A stretch of 6,006 nt of DNA, taken from NCBI GenBank assembly GCA_900550055.1, contig URQU01000077.1, forward strand, positions 1 to 6,006, given 5' to 3'. Below, in pieces: positions 1 through 4,921 of this stretch; positions within the stretch are counted from its first letter, which is position 1, and the number at the start of each line of letters is the position of its first letter. Origin of the DNA: an uncultured Coriobacteriaceae bacterium (lineage in GTDB: Bacteria; Actinomycetota; Coriobacteriia; Coriobacteriales; Eggerthellaceae). The position numbers were made by a program, and so were the translations under genes. Below the pieces are notes generated by a model. That model ran no database searches. It saw only the letters and a program-made list of their open reading frames with translations, and was not told the DNA's origin.

Positions 1-83
1 TCGCGCTCATCGGCCGACAGTCCCGGCCACACGTCCGGCGTAGGCAGGCCGGCGGCTACACGTGCCTGATCAGGGCTAAGCAC
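1..83 (-). CDS. 5' end of an unidentified ORF overlapping the Y-family polymerase gene (partial)
   Basis: An open frame enters on the minus strand from a GTG at 83-81 and stays open to the window edge. Its 27 visible codons begin VLSPDQARVAAGLPTPDVWP. The GTG lies inside the last codons of the polymerase gene, giving an 8-base overlap with the polymerase stop (78-76), an arrangement typical of translationally coupled operon genes. An in-frame TAG lies just upstream, so the frame cannot extend much further. The upstream AGG/GGCGGG sequence is only a weak ribosome binding site. The peptide is polar with no recognisable motif, and I do not identify the family. If real, the gene would be transcribed with the polymerase and share its SOS control. 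The short visible length leaves room for chance. Confidence 0.45.
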   Translation of the reverse strand, partial: MLSPDQARVAAGLPTPDVWPGLSADER

Positions 84-1392
84 GATGCCCGCCTACCTGG
101 TTGTTGCGCTCCATGGCGCTCGCCTCCTCCTTCAAGCTTGTGGCTTTCAGCAGCGCGTTCGCGCCGAACCGTTTCCGTACGTCCACCATGGCTCGCGACA
201 AGGCGGCTTGTTTGCGCTCGTTCGCGGCGTCGTCGAACAGTGTGGGCTGCACCTTGTTGGTGGGCATCAGGTCCGCCAGCGCTATGTTCACGCGGCGGAT
301 GGAAAGCCCCGGCGTCACGCGGGCGCGGTAGATTTCCAGCACGGCGTCGGTCAGCGCGTCCACGGCGTTGGTGGGCTTGGGCAGCTTCGCCGACCCGCCC
401 GCGCCGGTGGCCGCGGCGCCGAACGGCCCGCACTTCTCCCACGATTGGTGGGGGAAATTGCTGGCCGAATACCCCACGTACACGCTTGCCACCTGGGCGC
501 ATAGGCCTTTCTCCACCAGCTCGAGCGCGCTGCCCAGCACCATCTCGCGCAGCAGCGTTTCCACCTCGCGGTAGCTGTAATCGCGCATGAGCACCTGCCC
601 GTTGGTCAGCGAATGGCCGCGCGGGCGGTAGCTGCGTGCCTGCTCGACGGTGCACGCCTCTAGGCCCCACGCGTGGTCGATAAGGTATTCGGCGTTTTTG
701 CCGAACTCGCGGCGCAGCACCTTGGGGTTGACGGCGCAAACCCCCGCAAGGTCGTACGCGCCGTGCTTGGCCAGGCGGCGGGCGATGCCCGGTCCGATGC
801 CCCAGATGTCGGTGATCGGGCGGTGAAACCAGATCTCGCGCTTGAACGACTCGTCGTCAAGTTGCCCGATGCCGTCGCTGGCGTGCTTCGCGCAAATGTC
901 GAGCGCCACCTTCGCTTGGAACATGTTCGACCCGATGCCGGCCGTGGCGGTGACGCCGGAAACCTCGAAGGCGCGCCGCATCAGGCGTTTTGCGAGCGTG
1001 CGCGCGTCGGTGCGGTAGAGGTGCAGGTAGGGCGCGGCGTTGATGAAGCATTCGTCGATGGAGTACACCTGCAGGTCCTGCGGGCTGACAAGCTCAAGGT
1101 AACTGCCCACGATTTCGCCGCTGACCTGCATGTATCGTTTCATGCGGGGGACAGCGGTCAGGTACTCGATACCCGGCGGGATGTCGCGCACGCGGCAGCG
1201 GTTGCGCACGCCGGCGGCCTTCATGGCCGGCGTGATGGCAAGGCAGATGGTGTTTGCGGAACGGTCGGGGTCGGCCACCACCAGGTTGGTGGTGAACGGG
1301 TCAAGGCTGCGATCGGCGCATTCCACGCTGGCGTAGAACGACTTCAAATCGATGCATATAACGCAACCCGAGGTTTTGCGCAAATCCGTCAC
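76..1392 (-). CDS. Y-family translesion DNA polymerase (UvrX/UmuC/DinB-like)
   Basis: This is an error-prone DNA polymerase of the UmuC/DinB (ImpB/MucB/SamB) superfamily, which copies past damaged template bases. From the chosen GTG start the protein has 438 residues. Visible motifs are the first catalytic aspartate and aromatic steric-gate region in IDLKSFYASVE (D15, F19/Y20) and the acidic pair in YSIDECF (D113, E114). A helix-hairpin-helix-like IWGIGPGIARRL follows near 196-207, then a little-finger domain. QPTLF at 382-386 resembles the beta-clamp-binding consensus QxxLF. The C-terminal RFGANALLKATSL resembles the UvrX branch found in Gram-positives. The GTG at 1392 was chosen because AAAGGA lies 7 bases upstream; an in-frame TTG at 1434 would add 14 residues but has no ribosome binding site. 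All catalytic residues are present, so it should be active. A perfect LexA box lies upstream, implying DNA-damage induction. Confidence 0.95.
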   Translation of the reverse strand: MTDLRKTSGCVICIDLKSFYASVECADRSLDPFTTNLVVADPDRSANTICLAITPAMKAAGVRNRCRVRDIPPGIEYLTAVPRMKRYMQVSGEIVGSYLELVSPQDLQVYSIDECFINAAPYLHLYRTDARTLAKRLMRRAFEVSGVTATAGIGSNMFQAKVALDICAKHASDGIGQLDDESFKREIWFHRPITDIWGIGPGIARRLAKHGAYDLAGVCAVNPKVLRREFGKNAEYLIDHAWGLEACTVEQARSYRPRGHSLTNGQVLMRDYSYREVETLLREMVLGSALELVEKGLCAQVASVYVGYSASNFPHQSWEKCGPFGAAATGAGGSAKLPKPTNAVDALTDAVLEIYRARVTPGLSIRRVNIALADLMPTNKVQPTLFDDAANERKQAALSRAMVDVRKRFGANALLKATSLKEEASAMERNNQVGGHRA

Positions 1393-1399
1393 CCGCCAA

Positions 1400-1405
1400 T
1401 CCTTT
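1400..1405 (-). promoter_or_regulatory. Ribosome binding site deciding the polymerase start
   Basis: On the minus strand AAAGGA sits 7 bases before the GTG at 1392-1390. No comparable sequence precedes the upstream TTG at 1434, whose upstream bases lie in the SOS operator. This supports the GTG start and places the operator in untranslated DNA. Confidence 0.6.
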
Positions 1406-1437
1406 CCGTTTCTCCATCGTTTGTTCGCTAGCAATTT

Positions 1438-1453
1438 TCGAACGCGCGTTCGA
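1438..1453. promoter_or_regulatory. LexA/SOS operator
   Basis: TCGAACGCGCGTTCGA is a perfect 16-bp palindrome. It matches the mycobacterial SOS box TCGAAC-N4-GTTCGA and the Bacillus form CGAACRNRYGTTCG at every defined position. It lies 46 bases upstream of the polymerase GTG and 59 bases upstream of the divergent ATG at 1512, so a bound LexA could repress both. Its position before a translesion polymerase is what the SOS regulon predicts. Confidence 0.92.
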
Positions 1454-1457
1454 TAAT
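1452..1457 (+). promoter_or_regulatory. Candidate -10 element of the divergent small gene
   Basis: GATAAT (5 of 6 to TATAAT) abuts the LexA box and overlaps the polymerase -10 on the other strand. It would start transcription near 1464, giving a leader of about 48 bases before the ATG at 1512. No good -35 is visible 16-18 bases upstream, so the call is tentative. If correct, LexA would sit across the spacer and repress this gene too. Confidence 0.35.
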
Positions 1458-1482
1458 ACCATAGCGATGGATTTTATGACGA
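1453..1482 (-). promoter_or_regulatory. Candidate promoter of the polymerase gene
   Basis: On the minus strand TCGTCA (1482-1477, 4 of 6 to TTGACA) is followed after 18 bases by TATTAT (1458-1453, 5 of 6 to TATAAT). The LexA box begins at the edge of the -10 and would cover the expected transcription start, a standard repressor arrangement. The boxes are inferred by eye; the -35 is weak. Confidence 0.45.
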
Positions 1483-1511
1483 AAGACGGCGAAAGACGAG
1501 GCGTGCACAAA

Positions 1512-1799
1512 ATGTACGTCAACGTCGTGCTGCACGTGAACGATGAGGGGCGTATCGACCCGCTGGCGGTCATATGGCCTGATGGGCGCACGTTTCGCAT
1601 CGACGAGGTTCTCTATCGCGGAGAGCCGGGGCAAATGCAGAAGGGGGCGAAAACGTCGCGCTTCCGCATCCGTTTCGGGCGGAAGGAAACCAATCTGTAC
1701 CTGGAGCGCCGCCAAGGCTCGCCGGCGCTCGGCACCCCCGATGTCGACCGCTGGTGGGTCAACGCCATCGACAACACTCCGACTAAGCCTAGCTGTTAG
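1512..1799 (+). CDS. Small conserved-type protein divergent from the SOS polymerase
   Basis: The 95-residue product begins MYVNVVLHVNDEGRIDPLAV. It has no signal peptide or membrane segment and is probably cytoplasmic. The visible pattern is a beta-rich start, WPDGRTFRIDEVL near 22-34, a basic RFRIRFGRKETNLYLE stretch near 50-65, and WWVNAID near the end. From memory this resembles short uncharacterised proteins of clostridia and relatives with a WeDGxxxxIDxV core and a C-terminal aromatic pair; I know no established function. It does not look like YolD, the usual small partner of UvrX-type polymerases. I chose the ATG at 1512 because GAGG (1498-1501) precedes it and homologues as I recall them begin here. 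In-frame ATGs at 1467 and 1476 would add 15 or 12 residues but lack ribosome binding sites and crowd the promoter region. It shares the LexA operator with the polymerase, suggesting a damage-response role. No clear terminator follows. Confidence 0.75.
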   Translation: MYVNVVLHVNDEGRIDPLAVIWPDGRTFRIDEVLYRGEPGQMQKGAKTSRFRIRFGRKETNLYLERRQGSPALGTPDVDRWWVNAIDNTPTKPSC

Positions 1800-1852
1800 G
1801 GGGATGGGGTGTGCTTGCGACAGGGTGGCCGGCAGCCCGCGGCGCACGGCGC

Positions 1853-1924
1853 AGGAGGTGAAACGAGGTGTGGCGGGCGGTCGCAATATGGATTAGATTC
1901 CGCAAAATGCGATATTTCCCGTGA
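1853..1924 (+). other. Strong orphan Shine-Dalgarno with an 18-codon ORF
   Basis: AGGAGGTGA (1853-1861) is a full-strength anti-16S match. A GTG at 1868 follows 9 bases after AGGAGG and opens a frame of 18 codons (MWRAVAIWIRFRKMRYFP) ending at TGA 1922-1924. The frame runs straight into the left copy of the noncoding repeat. It could be a tiny basic, aromatic peptide, the start of a gene cut off by the repeat, or chance. The corresponding position of the right-hand repeat copy has no such site. Confidence 0.25.
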
Positions 1925-2102
1925 AAATGGATTTCAATCCATTTTTATCGGTGATTCCAGCATTTTGTGGAGTGGATTCCATTTCTATAGCTTCGCTACG
2001 GCATTACAAGCGCCGCGATAGGGGACGGAGCGCAAAAGCGCGAAAACGAAAGCGGGCCGAAGGGAGAGCGCCCCTCGACCCGCAAGCATTTAGACGAGCT
2101 TG
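1869..2102 (-). repeat. Left copy of a 234-bp terminator-associated intergenic repeat
   Basis: This fills most of the 306-bp gap between the small gene and the nucleotidase end. It aligns with 4154-4387 at an offset of 2285 bases at both ends, with only small internal indels. The best 115-bp stretch is about 74% identical by hand count. Conserved landmarks are TGTGGCG at the left edge, TTCCGCAAAATGCGATAT, an inverted repeat AAAATGGATT/AATCCATTTT with a 2-base centre (1924-1945), GATTCCATT, CGCCGC-ATAGGG, AGCGCAAAA, a terminator hairpin, and TTAGACGAGCTTG at the right edge. No convincing ORF lies within it apart from the 18-codon frame at its left edge. Orientation is given relative to the minus-strand gene whose 3' end it follows. 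Confidence 0.85.
2041..2083 (-). terminator. Rho-independent terminator of the 5'-nucleotidase gene
   Basis: Arms at 2052-2064 and 2071-2083 form a 13-position GC-rich stem with two mismatches and a 6-base loop. On the minus strand the hairpin is followed by CTTTCGTTTTCG, a broken T-tract. It begins 22 bases past the nucleotidase stop. On the plus strand no T-run follows, so it should act in one direction only. Confidence 0.8.
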
Positions 2103-2105
2103 TGG

Positions 2106-4103
2106 CTATGCGCGTTCGTCTTCGGTTTCCGCGTGAGTGGTGGCGAAAGCGGCTGCTCCGACTGCCGCCGCGGCGGCAACGGCTGCGGAAGTCGCCTTCA
2201 AGGCGCCGTCATCACCGGTCGGGGCAAGGGGCTTGGGGTCGCTCACGTCGTTCGCCGGAGGCTGCGTTTCGGGCTGCTCGGGCTCGCCCTTCGGCGTGGG
2301 GTCGGGGTCCGGCACAGGATCAGGCCCGACCTGTGTCGCGATGCGCCCCTGACCTGTGGCGTTCGCGTATTGCTGCCCGATAACGCCGCGTAGGTTCAGC
2401 TGCACGTATTCCATGAGCGCATCGTTGTCCAAGCCCAGCAGCGTGACTGGATTCTTGCACAGCATGCTGTACGAACCGCCGCCTTCCACCAGGTAGTACG
2501 AGTGGCACACCAGCGTATACGCCGCCTGCGGGTCGATAGCCTTGCCGTGCAGCGCCGCCCGGCGCACGCGGCGCTCCTTCGCGTCGTCTATGCCGACGAA
2601 CGTGCTGCCCGAGCGCAAAACAGGCGAGTCGATGTCGGTGCGGATGACGAACTCAAGCCCCTCCGAAACTTGCAAGAAGTCGCCATTGGGCTCGGGTAAG
2701 CTGCTCGCCGAGAGCTCAAGCGCATCGAGCAGGTCCTGCCCCGAAACGCTGGTGTAGCAAAGCTGGTTGTTGAAGGGGTTCACGTTGATGAGGTCGCCCT
2801 TCGTCACGTTGCCGCGGTTGAGGTTCGCGCGAACGCCGCCGCCGTTGACGAACGCGATGTCGGCCATGACGCCCGCGTTCGTCGCATAATAAAGGTATGC
2901 GTCGCACACGAAGTCGCCAAGGTTCGTTTCGTGCGCCCGCACGGCCCAGGTGTAATCGTCGCCCTCGAACGCATACAGGTCTACCTCGGATTTGCCGATC
3001 ACGGTTCCCGTTTGAGCCTCGACATCCGCAACCTTTTTGTTGATGGCATCCTGCACGCTGGCATCGCGCCCGAACGTCGCCTCCTGCACGTATGCGGGAT
3101 CGCCGCTTTTGCGGGCCTCGCGCAAAAGCGTGGCCTCGAAGGCGGGTGTGCTGGCGGAGATGGTGCCGCTGTCCGGGTTGATAACGACCTGGCCCACGCT
3201 GGAGAACTGCGTGCCCGTTTGCGTGATGATGACGTTTTTGCCCTCGGCATCTTGCTTGACCTGCACATATTCCTGGTGCGAATGGCCGTCGATGATTACG
3301 TCGATACCACGGCAGCGCTTCGTCAATGCATCGGAGCGCCAGATGTCGGGCGACCCGTCCTGGCCAAGGTGTGCCAGCAGCACAACGTAATCGGCGCCCG
3401 CTGCGCGCGCCTGATCCACGGCGTTTTGCACTGCTGCGGCAAGCGCCGCGCCGGTGTCGTCCTCGCAAAAGCCGTATACGCATGTATGGTCGTCGTCGCT
3501 TCGCCAGAACGATTTCGGCGACGACGCCGTCAGCGTCGCCGGCGTGGTAACCCCTACGAACGCCACGCTCGCAGTGCCGCCGCCGGCAAGCGGATAGTCC
3601 TGGATGGTGTACGGAGCGAACATAAGCGTGGGCACTTCGGGGCGCTTGTCAGTGAAGTTGCAGCTCAGGTACGTGGCGTTCGCGCTTCCCACCAGATGGT
3701 TGAACTGCGGCATCCCATAGTCGAACTCGTGGTTTCCGGGAATCACGTAGTCGTATCCCGTGGCGTTCATGATGTCGACGAGCGCCTGGCCCTGCGTCAG
3801 CGTGCCCATGACGTTGCCCTGAACGGCGTCGCCGGCATCCACGAGCGTGACGTTCCCGCTGCCGAAAACGCCTTTACGATCGGCAACGTAGCTTGCCAGC
3901 GCCGAATATCCCAGCGGCGTCGCTCCCGTTTTATCGGCTTCGCCAACGGCGCAGTGGACGTCGTTGGTGTGCAGGATGACGATGGCGCGGCCCGCTTGCG
4001 CATCGTCGGCGAACGCACGACGCGGCAACCCGAACACAGCGCTGCCAAGAGCGAAGGCGGTTGCGCCGGCAAGGAACTGGCGACGGGAAACCTCGTTGCT
4101 CAT
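2106..4103 (-). CDS. Tat-exported bifunctional metallophosphatase/5'-nucleotidase with sortase-like C-terminus
   Basis: This is a 665-residue UshA-type 5'-nucleotidase, which hydrolyses nucleotides or sugar nucleotides outside the membrane. The N-terminus has a twin-arginine signal (SRRQFL, residues 6-11), a hydrophobic stretch and a probable AFA cleavage site after residue 32. The metallophosphatase domain shows LHTNDVH (D48, H50), DAGD (D92), GNHEFD (N124, H125), AHLG (H245) and DGHSH (H274, H276). The C-terminal nucleotidase domain has HETNLGDF (about 391-398), NGGGVRANL (about 420-428), VNPFNN and GGGSYSML (about 541-548). A Pro-rich linker (about 593-628) leads to LAPTG (626-630), an Ala/Val hydrophobic segment (about 638-655) and an acidic tail, resembling a sortase signal but lacking basic tail residues. 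The ATG at 4103 was chosen because GGAG lies 7 bases upstream and the Tat signal starts there; a longer in-frame extension would run through the noncoding repeat. Probable role: nucleotide scavenging. It appears monocistronic, with its own terminator. Confidence 0.95.
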   Translation of the reverse strand: MSNEVSRRQFLAGATAFALGSAVFGLPRRAFADDAQAGRAIVILHTNDVHCAVGEADKTGATPLGYSALASYVADRKGVFGSGNVTLVDAGDAVQGNVMGTLTQGQALVDIMNATGYDYVIPGNHEFDYGMPQFNHLVGSANATYLSCNFTDKRPEVPTLMFAPYTIQDYPLAGGGTASVAFVGVTTPATLTASSPKSFWRSDDDHTCVYGFCEDDTGAALAAAVQNAVDQARAAGADYVVLLAHLGQDGSPDIWRSDALTKRCRGIDVIIDGHSHQEYVQVKQDAEGKNVIITQTGTQFSSVGQVVINPDSGTISASTPAFEATLLREARKSGDPAYVQEATFGRDASVQDAINKKVADVEAQTGTVIGKSEVDLYAFEGDDYTWAVRAHETNLGDFVCDAYLYYATNAGVMADIAFVNGGGVRANLNRGNVTKGDLINVNPFNNQLCYTSVSGQDLLDALELSASSLPEPNGDFLQVSEGLEFVIRTDIDSPVLRSGSTFVGIDDAKERRVRRAALHGKAIDPQAAYTLVCHSYYLVEGGGSYSMLCKNPVTLLGLDNDALMEYVQLNLRGVIGQQYANATGQGRIATQVGPDPVPDPDPTPKGEPEQPETQPPANDVSDPKPLAPTGDDGALKATSAAVAAAAAVGAAAFATTHAETEDERA

Positions 4104-4110
4104 AAGGATG

Positions 4111-4114
4111 CTCC
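4111..4114 (-). promoter_or_regulatory. Ribosome binding site deciding the nucleotidase start
   Basis: GGAG on the minus strand sits 7 bases before the ATG at 4103-4101. It fixes the start at the Tat signal and excludes an open frame that continues 76 codons further upstream across noncoding repeat DNA. Confidence 0.75.
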
Positions 4115-4153
4115 AATCTGCAAAAGGAGTTGGGCGGAGCGCCGCAAGCAACC

Positions 4154-4387
4154 TGTGGCGCACGGCCGCGACATGGAACCAGATCCCGCAAAACGCGATA
4201 TGCTTCGCGAAATGGATTGGAATCCATCTTCGTCGGAGATTCCGGCATTCCATGGAATAGATTCCATTTTCGCAGCTTGAAGCAGCGAAATCGAGAACGC
4301 CGCAATAGGGAATGCAGCGCAAAACACGCAAAAGAAAACGAGCCGAAGGGGAGTACCCTTCGGCTCGTAAGCGCTTAGATGAACTTG
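4154..4387 (-). repeat. Right copy of the 234-bp terminator-associated intergenic repeat
   Basis: This is the partner of 1869-2102, in the same orientation, filling the gap between the nucleotidase start and the deformylase-like gene. Dyads visible here are ATGGATT/AATCCAT with a 2-base centre (4212-4227) and the 12-bp palindrome ATTCCATGGAAT (4247-4258). The first is conserved in the left copy; the second has decayed there. Many differences are transitions, with this copy usually carrying G or C where the left has A or T. At its right edge the similarity passes through the terminator and over the last codons and stop of the deformylase-like gene (TTAGATGAACTTG). It also forms part of the nucleotidase upstream region, so it may contain that gene's promoter, although I could not pick out convincing boxes. 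Confidence 0.85.
4321..4367 (-). terminator. Rho-independent terminator of the deformylase-like gene
   Basis: A perfect 12-bp stem (4339-4350 with 4356-4367) closes a 5-base GAGTA loop. On the minus strand it is followed by TTTTCTTTTGCGTGTTTTG. It begins 7 bases past the gene's TAA. The core GCCGAAGGG arm is shared with the terminator at 2041-2083. Confidence 0.92.
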
Positions 4388-4797
4388 CCCTTGCCGTGGT
4401 CGGCCATGTGCTGGATCAGCTGCGCGACCCAGCCGCGGAAGTCGCCCTTGCGGGGGACCAGCTTGCCGTCCACAAGCTCCTCATAGGAGACCTTGATGCG
4501 GTCGTAGCGGGTGACCGTGACGGGCTCCTCGTGGGTGAAGCAGCCTTCGACCTGCTTGCTTGCAGCCAGCCCCAGCTTGATGATGGGGTTGAACATGACG
4601 TGCTGCACGTCCTTCTCGTCAACGTAGGCGAACAGGTTGTGCGTCACGCCGATCTGGTTGGCGTGCAGGCAGGCCGCCTCGTCGAGCGACTCCATGGTGT
4701 CCAGCAGGTCCTGCGCCACCTGGGCATCCTCGGCCGTTGCCTTCTCGCAGGGAGTGGACAGCACCGCTTCGTCGTGGACCAGTTCCTTGATTGCCAT
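4375..4797 (-). CDS. Peptide deformylase homologue with substituted catalytic motif
   Basis: The 140-residue product is a compact member of the peptide deformylase fold, the metalloenzymes that remove formyl from nascent N-terminal methionine in the cytoplasm. The three family motifs are recognisable but altered. Motif 1, usually GxGLAAxQ, reads AACLHANQIG (41-50). Motif 2, usually EGCLS, reads EGCFT (84-88) and keeps the metal-binding C86. Motif 3, usually HExxH, reads HMADH (130-134): both metal-ligand histidines remain, but the catalytic Glu is Met131. At 140 residues it is shorter than typical deformylases of about 150-190. The frame is intact and the ribosome binding site strong, so it is not a decaying pseudogene. 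It may be an inactive or specialised paralogue, or an enzyme with altered chemistry; family membership is clearer than activity. Its last codons coincide with the edge of the intergenic repeat. Confidence 0.85.
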   Translation of the reverse strand: MAIKELVHDEAVLSTPCEKATAEDAQVAQDLLDTMESLDEAACLHANQIGVTHNLFAYVDEKDVQHVMFNPIIKLGLAASKQVEGCFTHEEPVTVTRYDRIKVSYEELVDGKLVPRKGDFRGWVAQLIQHMADHGKGKFI

Positions 4798-4803
4798 AAG
4801 ACT

Positions 4804-4809
4804 TCCTCC
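4804..4809 (-). promoter_or_regulatory. Ribosome binding site of the deformylase-like gene
   Basis: GGAGGA on the minus strand lies 6 bases before the ATG at 4797-4795. This is a strong site at ideal spacing, suggesting high translation of a gene whose active site looks altered. Confidence 0.85.
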
Positions 4810-4905
4810 GCTTCGACGCCGGCGCGCAAATGCACGAGAATGCGCAAGCCGACGTATTGCTTTACAATCGCTTTCGACATTTTAACGCATACGCTGGTGT
4901 ACATC
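4810..4905. promoter_or_regulatory. Divergent promoter region between the deformylase-like gene and the transporter
   Basis: The two genes face away from each other across 124 bases, so both promoters must lie here unless they are internal to a gene. The stretch around 4855-4890 is more AT-rich than the genes. TTTACA (4861-4866, 5 of 6 to TTGACA) is the best plus-strand -35, but the bases 17 downstream do not form a good -10. No dyad operator or riboswitch-like fold stands out. Confidence 0.35.
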
Positions 4906-4913
4906 AGGGAGGG
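4906..4913 (+). promoter_or_regulatory. Ribosome binding site of the EamA transporter
   Basis: AGGGAGGG precedes the ATG at 4922 by 8 bases and fixes the start. Confidence 0.75.
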
Positions 4914-4921
4914 TTTGGGTT

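Noticed and set aside
56..739. 227-codon Arg-rich minus-strand frame inside the polymerase gene
   Set aside because: Shadow of the polymerase frame with biased Arg/Ala composition and no domain.
1393..1434. TTG start for the polymerase adding 14 residues
   Set aside because: No ribosome binding site precedes it, while the GTG at 1392 has AAAGGA at 7 bases and leaves the family's usual short N-terminus.
1428..1886. 152-codon minus-strand frame opposite the small SOS-linked gene
   Set aside because: It crosses the LexA operator and promoter region and has no supporting ribosome binding site. The plus-strand frame has the family-like motifs.
2931..4280. 449-codon open frame on the plus strand
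   Set aside because: It is antisense to the nucleotidase, which has complete family motifs, and it runs on into noncoding repeat B. No ribosome binding site or recognisable domain.
4104..4331. N-terminal extension of the nucleotidase by 76 codons
   Set aside because: The extension translates repeat DNA and would bury the Tat signal. A ribosome binding site is placed correctly for the ATG at 4103.
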